Source: Rhizobium binae
GTDB lineage: Bacteria; Pseudomonadota; Alphaproteobacteria; Rhizobiales; Rhizobiaceae
Length of the DNA: 64,000 nucleotides
Assembly (NCBI RefSeq): GCF_017357225.1
Contig: NZ_CP071604.1
Span: 3,165,001-3,229,000 of the forward strand
Reading direction: 5' to 3'
Every line of letters begins with the position of its first letter. Position 1 is the first letter of the stretch. The notes beneath the pieces are model-generated. The model was given only the letters and a program-made list of their open reading frames with translations. It made no database searches and was not told the origin of the DNA. Positions 11,794 to 20,559 of this stretch are shown piece after piece. Position numbers and translations under genes: made by a program.

Positions 11794-13025
11794 CACAGCA
11801 GAGACAATTGTTCAGGCTGCGGCTCGAACATGGCGCGAAGGTCCGGCCTGTCGATCAGCCGGCGCGGCGACCAGCCTTCCGCCGAGATGAAGGACTGGAC
11901 CTTCTTGATCGAAACGCCGAGCCGCGAGAGATCATCGAGCCGCAGGCGGCGAAACCGGCGCGCCGAAACGATCGCCTTGACGGTCTTGGTGCCGAGACCG
12001 GGCACACGCAGCAATCGTTCACGTTCGGCCCTGTTGATGTCGACGGGAAATTCGCCCCGGTTGGCGAGCGCCCAGGCGAGCTTCGGGTCGAGATTCAGAT
12101 CGAGCATGCCGCCCGCCTGGTTGGCGGTGATCTCGTCGATGCCGAAGCCATAGAAACGATAGAGCCAGTCGGCCTGGTAGAGCCGGTGTTCGCGCATCAG
12201 CGGCGGCTTGATCAGCGGCAGGTTTTTCGACGAATCCGGGATCGGGCTGAAGGCGGAATAATAGATACGCTTCAGGCCATAGCTGCTGTAGAGCCGGCAG
12301 CTGGTCGCAAGGATGGTCGCATCACTCGCGCCGTCGGCGCCGACAATCATCTGCGTGCTCTGACCGGCCGGGACGAAACGCTGACGTTTCTTGCTTTTCA
12401 GCGTCCGCTCGCCGGCGGCCTCGATCTTCAGCCTGAGATCAGCCATCGAACGCCGGATATTGGCAGGCTTCTTTTCCGGCGCCAAGCGGGTGATGCCGGT
12501 ATCCGTCGGCAGTTCGATATTGAGCGACAACCTGTCGGCATAAAGCCCCGCCTCCTCGATCAGCCGCGGCGACGCCTCGGGGATCGATTTCAGATGGATA
12601 TAGCCACGAAAATTATGGGCCACCCGCAATTCGCGGACGATGCGGACCATCTCCTCCATGGTGTAATCGGACGAGCGAATGATGCCGGAGGAAAGGAAGA
12701 GACCTTCGATATAATTGCGGCGATAGAATTCCAGCGTCAGCCAGATAACCTCTTCGGGCGTAAAACGCGCCCGTTCGACATTGCTGGACGAGCGATTGAC
12801 GCAATAGGCGCAGTCGTACACGCAGAAATTCGTCAGCAGGATCTTCAGGAGCGAAATGCACCGCCCATCCGGCGCGTAAGCATGGCAGATGCCCGATCCC
12901 TCGGTCGAGCCGAGCCCGCCGCTTGTGCCCGAATCGCGTTTCACCGTGCCGCTGGAAGCGCAGGAAGCGTCATATTTGGCGGCGTCCGAAAGAATGGCCA
13001 AGCGTTCTGCGAGCGACTTCTTCAT
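11793..13025 (-). CDS. Putative DNA modification/repair radical SAM protein
   Basis: A 410-residue radical SAM protein of the family found beside DUF4130/UdgX genes. The cluster-binding motif CX3CX2C is Cys68, Cys72 and Cys75 (NFCVYDCAYCVNR). The TIM-barrel core follows (EGLFLSSGIIRSSDY). A C-terminal helix-hairpin-helix (LLRVPGLGTKTVKAIVSARR) suggests DNA binding. N-terminal Cys residues (SCASSG) are conserved-looking. It is the first gene of a two-gene operon coupled to the UdgX fusion by a one-base overlap. A direct repeat GTTC-N7-GTTC, the alphaproteobacterial LexA box, ends 7 bases upstream of the ATG, so SOS control is likely. The reaction is unknown; base modification or repair is inferred from partners. 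Confidence 0.92.
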   Translation of the reverse strand: MKKSLAERLAILSDAAKYDASCASSGTVKRDSGTSGGLGSTEGSGICHAYAPDGRCISLLKILLTNFCVYDCAYCVNRSSSNVERARFTPEEVIWLTLEFYRRNYIEGLFLSSGIIRSSDYTMEEMVRIVRELRVAHNFRGYIHLKSIPEASPRLIEEAGLYADRLSLNIELPTDTGITRLAPEKKPANIRRSMADLRLKIEAAGERTLKSKKRQRFVPAGQSTQMIVGADGASDATILATSCRLYSSYGLKRIYYSAFSPIPDSSKNLPLIKPPLMREHRLYQADWLYRFYGFGIDEITANQAGGMLDLNLDPKLAWALANRGEFPVDINRAERERLLRVPGLGTKTVKAIVSARRFRRLRLDDLSRLGVSIKKVQSFISAEGWSPRRLIDRPDLRAMFEPQPEQLSLL

Positions 13026-13031
13026 CCCTAT

Positions 13032-13046
13032 GTTCACTATATGTTC
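13032..13046. promoter_or_regulatory. LexA (SOS) box, GTTC-N7-GTTC
   Basis: The bases read GTTC, seven bases, GTTC (GAAC-N7-GAAC on the minus strand), exactly the direct-repeat operator described for LexA in Rhizobiales and Rhodobacter. It lies just upstream of the radical SAM start codon, where a repressor would block transcription of the repair operon. A match to eight fixed bases is expected about twice by chance in 64 kb over both orientations, so support comes from the position in front of a DNA-repair operon. Confidence 0.7.
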
Positions 13047-13289
13047 TAACGCATGATGTCAATCCGTCGGCTCCCGCCTCTGCTGTTTTCCGGCGCAGCA
13101 GTCGATCTCGCAGGGGGTTGCGTTTCATCCATGCGAATTTTCTGGAAATCGACCTTGGCGATCTGCTATAAGCACGTAACTAGGATTGTGGCACGGTTCC
13201 GAAGCTCCCCTTCGGGACCTGTTTTCTTTTGTGTGTACCCGACTGCGCGGAGCAAGGGCCGGCGGCCACAGGGAGTGAAGGACAGAAAA

Positions 13290-13766
13290 ATGGTTGATAA
13301 GGTACCGATGACACAGGGTGGTTTCGTCAAGCTGCAGGAAGAGCTGCGCTGGCGTCAGCAGGAGGAGCGCCCGCGAATCATCGAGGCGATCGCCGAAGCC
13401 CGTGCTCATGGCGACCTTTCCGAAAACGCCGAATACCACGCCGCCAAGGAAGCCCAGAGCCACAATGAAGGCCGCATCACCGAGCTGGAAGACCTGACGG
13501 CGCGCGCCGAGGTCATCGACCTGACGAAGATGTCCGGCGACAAGATCAAGTTCGGCGCCAAGGTGAAGCTCGTCGACGAGGACACCGAGGAAGAAAAGAC
13601 CTATCAGATCGTCGGCGACCAGGAAGCCGATGTCAAAGCCGGCCGCATCTCCATCTCCTCCCCGATCGCGCGTGCGCTGATCGGCAAGGAAGTCGGCGAT
13701 TCGATCGAGGTCAATGCTCCCGGCGGCTCCAAGGCCTACGAAATCCTCCAGGTTTCCTGGGGCTGA
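13290..13766 (+). CDS. greA: Transcription elongation factor GreA
   Basis: GreA rescues backtracked RNA polymerase by stimulating transcript cleavage through the secondary channel. The 158-residue length is normal. The N-terminal coiled coil carries the family signature [19 protein letters not shown], including the acidic tip (Asp/Glu in DLSENAEY), and the C-terminal FKBP-like domain ends [20 protein letters not shown]. The ATG at 13290 follows gggagtgaaggacag. The frame stays open upstream into the radical SAM promoter region, but that extension is not GreA-like. It is divergent from the SOS-boxed operon and 37 bases ahead of the mannosyltransferase gene. Confidence 0.98.
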   Translation: MVDKVPMTQGGFVKLQEELRWRQQEERPRIIEAIAEARAHGDLSENAEYHAAKEAQSHNEGRITELEDLTARAEVIDLTKMSGDKIKFGAKVKLVDEDTEEEKTYQIVGDQEADVKAGRISISSPIARALIGKEVGDSIEVNAPGGSKAYEILQVSWG

Positions 13767-13803
13767 TCGCCCGCCCAGCCACGAGACCCATCCCTTGCCT
13801 GAT

Positions 13804-14853
13804 ATGCGTGACGTCGAGATCATCGCGCCCAATTTCAAGCGCCGGCTCTCCGGCGTCACGTCGACCATCGTCCAGCTCATTCCGTGCCAGATCTGGCTCG
13901 GCATGAGGATCGCGACCCTCGGTCCCGGCCTGCCGGAAGGCCTGCCGAAACTGAGATGGTCACAGCTCCCTGGTCTGTGGCGCAGGCCGGCGCGCCGGCG
14001 CCATCGCGTCTGGCACGCCCGCCGCAACAATGAGATGGCCGTCGGCATCCTGCTCCGCCATCTCCTGCGCATGCCGCTGAAGCTCATCTTTACCTCGGCC
14101 GCGCAACGCCGCCACACCGCCTACACGAAATGGCTGATCCGCCGCATGGACGCGGTGATCGCGACCAGCGACCGTTCCGGCTCCTTCCTCGAAGTACCCC
14201 ATACCGTCATCCAGCACGGCGTCGATCTGTCCCTGTTCCACCCGCCGGAAACGGCCGAAGATGGCATCGCCGCGACGGGTCTGCCCGGCCGCTATCTTGT
14301 CGGCTGCTTCGGCCGCGTGCGCCATCAGAAGGGCACCGATCTGTTCGTCAAGGCGATGATCGAGCTGCTGCCGCAGCACCCGGATTGGACGGCGGTCGTC
14401 TCCGGCCGTGTAACCGCGGAGCACGTGGCCTTCGGCGATAAATTGAAGGCCGAAGTCGCCGCCGCAGGCCTCGCCGACCGCATCATCTTCCTGGGCGAAG
14501 TGCCCGATATCAAAGTCTGGTATCGCCGCCTGACGCTTTACGTCGCCCCTTCCCGCAACGAGGGCTTCGGCCTGACGCCGCTTGAAGCCATGGCCTCGCG
14601 CACCGCGGTCGTGGCCTCGGACGCCGGCGCCTATGCCGAACTCATCGCCGAAGGCGAGACCGGCTCGGTCGTCGCCGCCGGCGACGGTGAGGCGCTGACG
14701 CGGGCAATCGCTCGCTATGCCGCCGATCCCGCACTGGCGATTGCCCATGGGGAGAACGCGCTGCGCCACGTCAGGGCGAATTTTGCCCTGGAAAAGGAAG
14801 CAACCGCCATAGGCGCCGTCTACGACCGGCTTCTTGGCGGCAATCGCGGCTGA
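13804..14853 (+). CDS. lpcC: Glycosyltransferase family 4, LPS core mannosyltransferase LpcC-like
   Basis: A 349-residue GT-B glycosyltransferase of family 4. The C-terminal nucleotide-sugar site is clear: VGCFGRVRHQKGTDLF and EGFGLTPLEAMA (EX7E-type). The N-terminus (VEIIAPNFKRRLSGVTSTI) and SAAQRRHTAYTKWLIRRMD match the rhizobial LpcC proteins, which add mannose from GDP-mannose to Kdo in the LPS inner core; that match is from memory, not a search. The start is ATG 13804; an in-frame TTG at 13795 is possible. It lies 37 bases after greA and may be cotranscribed. Confidence 0.82.
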   Translation: MRDVEIIAPNFKRRLSGVTSTIVQLIPCQIWLGMRIATLGPGLPEGLPKLRWSQLPGLWRRPARRRHRVWHARRNNEMAVGILLRHLLRMPLKLIFTSAAQRRHTAYTKWLIRRMDAVIATSDRSGSFLEVPHTVIQHGVDLSLFHPPETAEDGIAATGLPGRYLVGCFGRVRHQKGTDLFVKAMIELLPQHPDWTAVVSGRVTAEHVAFGDKLKAEVAAAGLADRIIFLGEVPDIKVWYRRLTLYVAPSRNEGFGLTPLEAMASRTAVVASDAGAYAELIAEGETGSVVAAGDGEALTRAIARYAADPALAIAHGENALRHVRANFALEKEATAIGAVYDRLLGGNRG

Positions 14854-14864
14854 GTGGAGCGAGA

Positions 14865-15046
14865 AGCGGCCGTCAAATAACGGGGCCGCTGAAAAAATCC
14901 GCCAACACTTCCTTTGGCATGCCCAGGCTTGCCCCTGAGCATCTGCCTCGGGTCGATAGGGCAGCAGATCCTCGGCACAGGCCGAGGATGACGACGAGTA
15001 GAGAACAAACTCTCAATAAGCGAACGGCCCGTCGGATAACGGGCCG
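14865..15046. repeat. Cluster of palindromic intergenic elements
   Basis: The gap between the glycosyltransferase and dctA holds three hairpin-forming segments. AGCGGCC...GGCCGCT lies at 14865-14890. ATCCTCGGC-acag-GCCGAGGAT lies near 14970-14991. CGGCCCGT-cggata-ACGGGCCG lies at 15025-15046. The first and third also share the related string ataacggg(g)ccgctg and look like diverged copies. The central ATCCTCGG type resembles palindromes scattered through rhizobial intergenic DNA (RIME-like). None has a U-run placed for intrinsic termination. Confidence 0.55.
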
Positions 15047-15075
15047 CTGCAAAGATTACCAACAGTCGGGCGGGT

Positions 15076-16410
15076 TTATTCAGCTGGTTGCAGCCCAGCC
15101 GCCGGAGCCGTCTCTTCCGTCTGTCCGCCGAGCGCCGCTGCGAGCTGCGCCGTGTCCAGCTCGTTTTCCCAGCGTGCCACGACGATCGTCGCCACCGCAT
15201 TGCCGACGAGGTTGGTCAGTGCCCGGCACTCCGACATGAAGCGGTCGATGCCGAGGATGAGCGCCATGCCGGCGACCGGCACGGAGGGCACGACGGAGAG
15301 GGTGGCCGCAAGGGTGATGAAGCCGGCGCCGGTGATGCCCGCAGCACCCTTGGAGCTCAGCATCGCTACCAGCAGCAGCAGGATCTGGTCACCCCAGGAA
15401 AGATTGATGCCGGTTGCCTGGGCGATGAAGAGGGCTGCCAGCGTCATGTAGATATTGGTGCCGTCGAGATTGAAGGAATAGCCTGTGGGAATGACGAGGC
15501 CGACGACCGAGCGCTTGCAGCCGGCCTTTTCCATCTTGTTCATCAGGCCCGGAAGTGCGGCTTCAGAGGACGACGTGCCGAGCACCAGCAGCAGTTCTTC
15601 CTTGATGTAGCGCAGCAGCGCCACGATCGAGAAGCCGTTGTAGCGGGCGACCGCGCCGAGTACGATGAAAACGAAGAGCAGCGAGGTGAGGTAGAAGGTG
15701 CCGATCAGCATGGCGAGGTTGGCGATCGATCCGACGCCGTACTTGCCGATCGTGAACGCCATGGCGCCGAAGGCGCCGATCGGGGCGGCCTTCATCAGGA
15801 TGGCAACGAGCTTGAAGACGGGGGCCGTCAGGGCGTTGAGGAAATTGACGACCTGCTCGCCCTTTTCGCCGACCATGGCCAGCGCGATGCCGAAGAGCAC
15901 CGAGAAGAACAGCACCTGCAGAATATCGCCATCGGCAAAGGCGCCGACGATCGTCGACGGGATGATATTCGTCAGGAAGCCGACGATGCTCTGCTCATGC
16001 GCCTTATCGGCAAAAGTGGCGACGGCCTTCGGGTCGAGCGATGCCGGATCGATGTTCATGCCGGCGCCGGGCTGGACGACGTTGGCGACGATCATGCCGA
16101 TGACGAGCGCCAGCGTCGAGAAGGTCAGGAAGTAGAGCATCGCCTTGCCGGCGACGCGGCCGACCTTCTTCAGGTCGCTCATGCCGGCAATGCCGGTGGC
16201 CACCGTCAGGAAGATGACCGGAGCGATCACCATCTTGACGAGCTTGATGAAGGCGTCGCCGAGCGGCTTCAGTTGGGTGCCGAGGTCGGGATAGAAATGA
16301 CCGAGAATGATACCCGCAGCGATAGCGGCGAGAACCTGGACGTAGAGATGGGAATAAAAGGGCTTTCTACCCTTGCTGTCCGCGACTGCATCGAGTGGTG
16401 CTGCGATCAT
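15076..16410 (-). CDS. dctA: C4-dicarboxylate transport protein DctA
   Basis: DctA imports succinate, fumarate and malate across the inner membrane by proton/sodium symport; in rhizobia it feeds nitrogen-fixing bacteroids. The 444-residue protein has the DAACS-family layout: N-terminal helices ([20 protein letters not shown]), the family signature [20 protein letters not shown], the Ser-rich hairpin [17 protein letters not shown] and the substrate motif [17 protein letters not shown]. It is divergent from dctB, and a canonical sigma-54 promoter lies upstream at 16502-16517 on the minus strand. Regulation by DctB-DctD follows from this layout, which matches the characterised rhizobial dct locus. 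Confidence 0.98.
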   Translation of the reverse strand: MIAAPLDAVADSKGRKPFYSHLYVQVLAAIAAGIILGHFYPDLGTQLKPLGDAFIKLVKMVIAPVIFLTVATGIAGMSDLKKVGRVAGKAMLYFLTFSTLALVIGMIVANVVQPGAGMNIDPASLDPKAVATFADKAHEQSIVGFLTNIIPSTIVGAFADGDILQVLFFSVLFGIALAMVGEKGEQVVNFLNALTAPVFKLVAILMKAAPIGAFGAMAFTIGKYGVGSIANLAMLIGTFYLTSLLFVFIVLGAVARYNGFSIVALLRYIKEELLLVLGTSSSEAALPGLMNKMEKAGCKRSVVGLVIPTGYSFNLDGTNIYMTLAALFIAQATGINLSWGDQILLLLVAMLSSKGAAGITGAGFITLAATLSVVPSVPVAGMALILGIDRFMSECRALTNLVGNAVATIVVARWENELDTAQLAAALGGQTEETAPAAGLQPAE

Positions 16411-16501
16411 GATGTCCTCCTAAAGGCTCGTCCGGAACGAACTCCGGCCTCCCGAGCCGTTCGCTTCAATCCAACAGCTCAGCCGTTGTTGCACTGATCT
16501 T

Positions 16502-16517
16502 CGCAATCGCCGTGCCA
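16502..16517 (-). promoter_or_regulatory. Sigma-54 (RpoN) promoter of dctA
   Basis: On the minus strand the bases read TGGCACG-GCGA-TTGCG, matching the -24/-12 consensus TGGCACG-N4-TTGC. Transcription should start about 12 bases downstream, near 16490, leaving a leader of about 80 bases before dctA. Confidence 0.92.
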
Positions 16518-16550
16518 GTTTCGTGCCATCCGCCTAAACCGTTGTGTTTA

Positions 16551-16571
16551 TGTCAGAAAAATCTTCTGACA
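16551..16571. promoter_or_regulatory. Inverted repeat upstream of dctA promoter, possible DctD or other activator site
   Basis: TGTCAGAA-aaatc-TTCTGACA is a perfect 8-bp inverted repeat 33 bases upstream of the sigma-54 -24 element, centred near -70 of the inferred dctA start. It is a candidate activator site. The known rhizobial DctD sites lie further upstream, so its role is uncertain. Confidence 0.5.
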
Positions 16572-16607
16572 GGCCAGCGGCCCATCCAAGCAATGCGAAA
16601 ACCCACA

Positions 16608-16645
16608 CAAATCCATTTGCGTCGCGTGCGGAAAAATGCACAAAT
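16608..16645. promoter_or_regulatory. Candidate DctD upstream activator sequences
   Basis: Two related imperfect palindromes lie side by side: ACACAAATCCATTTGCGT and GTGCGGAAAAATGCAC. They are centred roughly 125-145 bases upstream of the inferred dctA start, close to where DctD binds in other rhizobia, and end at the dctB start region. The call rests on position and symmetry. Confidence 0.55.
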
Positions 16646-16650
16646 CCGCC

Positions 16651-18510
16651 ATGTCCTTGTCAATCTCGCAAAGGCTTTGGCCCTCCCTGCCCTTGCACCA
16701 CCGCATTCGCCGGATGTGGTGGGCCTATGCGGTGATTGCGCTCTCAGTCGTCGCCGCAGGTCTCTTGGCGGGTGGCGAGGTCGGCCGGCGCCGGGCGGAG
16801 GCTGCCCTGGAGGAACAAGCCCGCACCGATGCGAGGATGAACGTGGCGCTGCTGCGCACCGTCCTCGAAAAATACCGGGCGCTGCCCTTCGTGCTGTCGC
16901 AAGATGCCGCGCTCGCCGCCGCCCTGGCTGGACGCGACGCCGGCACGTTTCAGCAGTTGAACCGGAAGCTCGAGACACTGGCCGCCGGCACGAAGGCCGC
17001 CGTCATCTATGTCATCGACAAGGGCGGAATCGCGGTTTCAGCCAGCAACTGGCGCGAACCGACGAGCTTCGTCGGCAACGACTATCGCTTCCGCGAGTAT
17101 TTTCAGGGCGCTGTCGCTCGAGGGCAGGCCGAGCATTTCGCGCTCGGCACCGTCAGCAAGAAGCCCGGCCTATATATTTCCGAGCGGATATCAGGCGGTG
17201 ACGGTCTCCTGGGCGTTGTCGTCGTCAAGGTCGAATTCGACGATATCGAGGCGGATTGGAATGGCTCGGGCGCCCCGTCCTACGTCATCGACGATCGCGG
17301 CATCATCCTCATCACCAGCATTCCCTCCTGGCGGTTCATGACGATCGGCCGTATCGCCGAGGATCGGCTGACCGCGATCCGCGAGAGCCTTCAATTCGGC
17401 GACGCACCGCTTCAACCGCTGCCGCTCGATACCGTCAGGCACCTTGGCGACAGGCTTGATGTCGTCGAGATCGTTACGCCCGGCGGCGCCGGAAAAACCA
17501 GCTTCCTCGATGTGGGGATGCCGATCCCTGCGACCGGCTGGCATCTGCAGCATCTTGTTGCATTGGGGCCGTCCGTCGATGCCGCGGTCCGCGAAACGCG
17601 CATGCTGGCGGTGCTCTTGCTTTTGCCGCTCCTGGCGGGTGCAGCCTTCCTCTTGCGCCGCCGCCAGACGACCACCCTCCGAATCTTCAGGGAGCAGCAG
17701 GCGCGCGAAGAACTGGAACGGCGCGTGGCCGAGCGGACGCTTGATCTCAGCCAGGCGCGGGATCGGCTGCAGGCCGAGATCGCCGGTCACCGCAGCACCG
17801 AGCAGAAGCTGCAGGCCGTACAGCAGGATCTGGTGCAGGCCAACCGGCTGGCAATCCTGGGCCAGGTGGCCGCCGGCGTCGCCCATGAGATCAACCAGCC
17901 GGTGGCGACCATCCGCGCCTATGCGGACAATGCCCGCACCTTCCTCGACCGCGGCCAGACGGCGCCCGCCGGTGAAAATCTTCGGAACATCGCCGCTCTG
18001 ACGGAGCGCATCGGCTCGATCACCGAGGAGCTGAAGAGCTTCGCCCGCAAGGGCCGCGGCAGCGCCGAACCGACAGGCCTGAGGGACGTCATCGAGGGCG
18101 CAGTGATGCTGCTGCGCAGCCGCTTTGCCGGCCGCATGGATACGCTCGACATCAAGCTGCCGCCGGCCGAACTGCAGGTCATGGGCAGCAGGATCCGTCT
18201 CGAGCAGGTGCTGATCAACCTGCTTCAGAATGCGCTGGAGGCCGTGGCCCCGAAAGCCGACGAGGCGCGCGTCGAGGTCAGGACATCGAATGACCAGGAG
18301 ATGGTGACGCTGACGGTCGCCGACAACGGCCCCGGCATTTCGCCCGATATCCGCAAGGGCCTGTTCACGCCCTTCAACACCTCGAAGGAAAAAGGTCTCG
18401 GCCTTGGACTCGTTATCTCCAAGGATATCGTCGGCGATTACGGCGGCCGGATGGAGGTAGAGAGCGACGGCAGTGGGACAAGGTTCATCGTTCATCTGAG
18501 GAAGGCTTGA
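16651..18510 (+). CDS. dctB: C4-dicarboxylate sensor histidine kinase DctB
   Basis: Membrane sensor of a two-component pair. An N-terminal helix ([20 protein letters not shown]) and a second at about residue 310 ([18 protein letters not shown]) enclose a periplasmic double-PAS-like domain ([29 protein letters not shown]) that binds dicarboxylates in known DctB. A coiled coil, the H-box [20 protein letters not shown] (phosphoacceptor His) and the HATPase boxes follow ([30 protein letters not shown]). I take the ATG at 16651 ([10 protein letters not shown]); another in-frame ATG is at 16636. Length of about 619 residues matches rhizobial DctB. dctD starts 2 bases after its stop. Confidence 0.96.
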   Translation: MSLSISQRLWPSLPLHHRIRRMWWAYAVIALSVVAAGLLAGGEVGRRRAEAALEEQARTDARMNVALLRTVLEKYRALPFVLSQDAALAAALAGRDAGTFQQLNRKLETLAAGTKAAVIYVIDKGGIAVSASNWREPTSFVGNDYRFREYFQGAVARGQAEHFALGTVSKKPGLYISERISGGDGLLGVVVVKVEFDDIEADWNGSGAPSYVIDDRGIILITSIPSWRFMTIGRIAEDRLTAIRESLQFGDAPLQPLPLDTVRHLGDRLDVVEIVTPGGAGKTSFLDVGMPIPATGWHLQHLVALGPSVDAAVRETRMLAVLLLLPLLAGAAFLLRRRQTTTLRIFREQQAREELERRVAERTLDLSQARDRLQAEIAGHRSTEQKLQAVQQDLVQANRLAILGQVAAGVAHEINQPVATIRAYADNARTFLDRGQTAPAGENLRNIAALTERIGSITEELKSFARKGRGSAEPTGLRDVIEGAVMLLRSRFAGRMDTLDIKLPPAELQVMGSRIRLEQVLINLLQNALEAVAPKADEARVEVRTSNDQEMVTLTVADNGPGISPDIRKGLFTPFNTSKEKGLGLGLVISKDIVGDYGGRMEVESDGSGTRFIVHLRKA

Positions 18511-18512
18511 TC

Positions 18513-19859
18513 ATGGCCACACCGATGCCCGTTGCGCTGATCGATGACGACAGGGATCTGCGCCGTGCCACAGCCCAGACCCTCGAACTCGCCGGCTTCT
18601 CCGTCTCGGCCTATGACGGCGCGAAGGCCGCGCTGGCGGAACTAACGGCCGATTTTGCCGGCCCCGTTGTCACCGATATCCGCATGCCCGAGATCGACGG
18701 GCTGCAGCTGTTCGCCACGCTGAAGGGCATGGACGGCGACCTGCCGGTGATATTGATGACCGGCCACGGCGATATTCCGATGGCCGTTCAGGCCATCCAG
18801 GACGGCGCATATGATTTCATCGCCAAACCCTTCGCTGCCGATCGGCTCGTGCACAGCGTACGCCGCGCAGGCGAGAAGCGGCAGCTTGTTCTGGAAAACC
18901 GCGTGCTGCGCCGGGCCGCCGAAGATGCGCAGGAGACTTTGCCACTGATCGGCCAGACGCCTGCCATGGAAAACCTGAGGAAAATTCTGCGTCACATCGC
19001 CGATACCGATGTCGACGTGCTGATCGCCGGCGAAACCGGCAGCGGCAAGGAAGTCGTCGCCCAGATCCTGCATCAGTGGAGCCACCGCCGGAAGGGCAAT
19101 TTCGTGGCGCTGAACTGCGGGGCGCTGCCTGAAACCGTCATCGAAAGCGAGCTGTTCGGCCACGAGGCCGGCGCCTTTACCGGCGCTCAGAAGCGCCGCA
19201 CCGGCCGCATCGAACATGCAAGCGGCGGGACGCTTTTCCTCGACGAGATCGAAAGCATGCCTGTCGCCACGCAGGTCAAGATGCTGAGGGTGCTGGAGAT
19301 GCGCGAGATCACCCCGCTCGGCACCAACGAGGTACGCCCGGTCGATCTGCGCGTCGTCGCGGCCGCCAAGATCGACCTTGGCGACCCCGAGGTGCGCGGC
19401 GATTTTCGTGAGGACCTCTATTACCGGCTGAATGTCGTGACGATTTCGATTCCGCCGCTGAGGGAACGCCGCGACGATATTCCGCTGCTGTTTTCCCACT
19501 TTTCCGCCCGCGCCGCCGAGCGCTTCCGCCGCGATGTGCCGCCGCTTTCGGAGGCGGTTCGCCACCACCTTGCCACCCATTCATGGCCCGGCAACGTACG
19601 CGAACTCTCCCATTATGCCGAACGCGTGGTGTTGGGCGTCGAAGGCGGCGCAGCCCCATCCCCTCCCCCGCAGCCGACCGGCGGCACGCTGCCTGAGCGG
19701 CTGGAACGCTACGAGGCGGAAATCATCCGCGACGCACTCGCCAGCAACGACGGCGACGTGCGCCGCACCATCGAGGCGCTCGGCATTCCGAGAAAGACGT
19801 TTTACGACAAGCTCCAGCGCCACAGCATCAACCGCGGCGGTTATGCCTCGCGTAAATAG
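18513..19859 (+). CDS. dctD: C4-dicarboxylate response regulator DctD (NtrC family)
   Basis: Sigma-54-dependent activator of dctA. It has an N-terminal receiver domain ([12 protein letters not shown]; phosphoacceptor Asp in [12 protein letters not shown]) and a central AAA+ domain. The AAA+ domain has Walker A GETGSGKE, the sigma-54-contacting loop GAFTGA, Walker [11 protein letters not shown] and an arginine-finger region. A C-terminal Fis-type helix-turn-helix follows ([21 protein letters not shown]). The 448-residue length is normal. The ATG at 18513 lies 2 bases after the dctB stop, so the two are cotranscribed and probably coupled. Targets should be the palindromes in the dctA-dctB gap. 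Confidence 0.96.
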   Translation: MATPMPVALIDDDRDLRRATAQTLELAGFSVSAYDGAKAALAELTADFAGPVVTDIRMPEIDGLQLFATLKGMDGDLPVILMTGHGDIPMAVQAIQDGAYDFIAKPFAADRLVHSVRRAGEKRQLVLENRVLRRAAEDAQETLPLIGQTPAMENLRKILRHIADTDVDVLIAGETGSGKEVVAQILHQWSHRRKGNFVALNCGALPETVIESELFGHEAGAFTGAQKRRTGRIEHASGGTLFLDEIESMPVATQVKMLRVLEMREITPLGTNEVRPVDLRVVAAAKIDLGDPEVRGDFREDLYYRLNVVTISIPPLRERRDDIPLLFSHFSARAAERFRRDVPPLSEAVRHHLATHSWPGNVRELSHYAERVVLGVEGGAAPSPPPQPTGGTLPERLERYEAEIIRDALASNDGDVRRTIEALGIPRKTFYDKLQRHSINRGGYASRK

Positions 19860-19860
19860 C

Positions 19861-20328
19861 TCAGACTTCCACCAGCCCGAGCTTCTTCACCTGGCGGATC
19901 GTCAACATGGTGCGCACGGTATCGACATGTTCGTTCGCCGTCAGCACCTCGATGACGAAGTCCTGGAAGTGGGTCAGATTTTCCGCTACGCAATGCAGCA
20001 GGAAATCGCTGTCGCCCGAAACCATCCATGCCTGGCGCACCAGCGGCCATTCGGTGGTGGCGGCAGCGAAAGCCTTGAGATTGCCTTCCGACTGATGCTT
20101 GAGCCCGACCATGCAGAAGGCGACCAGATCGAAGCCGAGCTTCGGGCTGTTCAGCATGGCGTGATAGCCTTCGATGATGCCGGCTTCCTCCAGCTTGCGC
20201 ACCCGGCGCAGGCAGGGCGGCGCCGAAATGCCGACGCGATCGGCGAGCTCGACATTGGTCATGCGGCCGTCGGCCTGCAGCTCGCGGAGGATCTTTATGT
20301 CGATGACGTCGAGTTCGGTGCGACCCAC
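19861..20328 (-). CDS. Lrp/AsnC family transcriptional regulator
   Basis: A 155-residue feast/famine regulator. The N-terminal helix-turn-helix (DIKILRELQADGRMTNVELADRVGISAPPCLRRV) is followed by the RAM/AsnC effector domain (AFCMVGLKHQ, VSGDSDFLLHCVAENL). I place the start at GTG 20328 (GRTELDVIDIKIL), the only sensible start at the conserved N-terminus; two nearby ATGs are out of frame. It is divergent from trxB. An imperfect inverted repeat (20420-20442) in the shared region could be its operator. It converges on dctD with one base between stops. Ligand and targets unknown. Confidence 0.92.
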   Translation of the reverse strand: MGRTELDVIDIKILRELQADGRMTNVELADRVGISAPPCLRRVRKLEEAGIIEGYHAMLNSPKLGFDLVAFCMVGLKHQSEGNLKAFAAATTEWPLVRQAWMVSGDSDFLLHCVAENLTHFQDFVIEVLTANEHVDTVRTMLTIRQVKKLGLVEV

Positions 20329-20419
20329 ATCATGGCCTTTCTTTAATTCTCCGCGGCGAGCTTCTATATAAAGCGGCGGAATACGCAAGAAAGTTTCACG
20401 CTGATGACCGATTCTTGCA

Positions 20420-20442
20420 CAACAGGGTAATTTGCCTTGTTG
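20420..20442. promoter_or_regulatory. Inverted repeat between lrp-type gene and trxB
   Basis: CAACAGG-n8-CCTTGTTG forms an imperfect inverted repeat (one bulged base) in the 231-base divergent region. Its position suits autoregulation by the Lrp-type protein or control of trxB; no binding evidence is available. Confidence 0.35.
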
Positions 20443-20559
20443 GTAACGCAAGGCTGCCCTTGAATAAAAGCATTGGTCGTTCATAAATGGCGCATGGACC
20501 GCGAAACGGCCGCATTCGCTATTTAGCCGCCGCCCTCCTGCCAGTCGAAAGGAAATGAC

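Noticed and set aside
14865..14895. Hairpin after the LpcC-like gene read as an intrinsic terminator
   Set aside because: The bases after the stem on the plus strand are A-rich, not T-rich; kept as a palindromic repeat instead.
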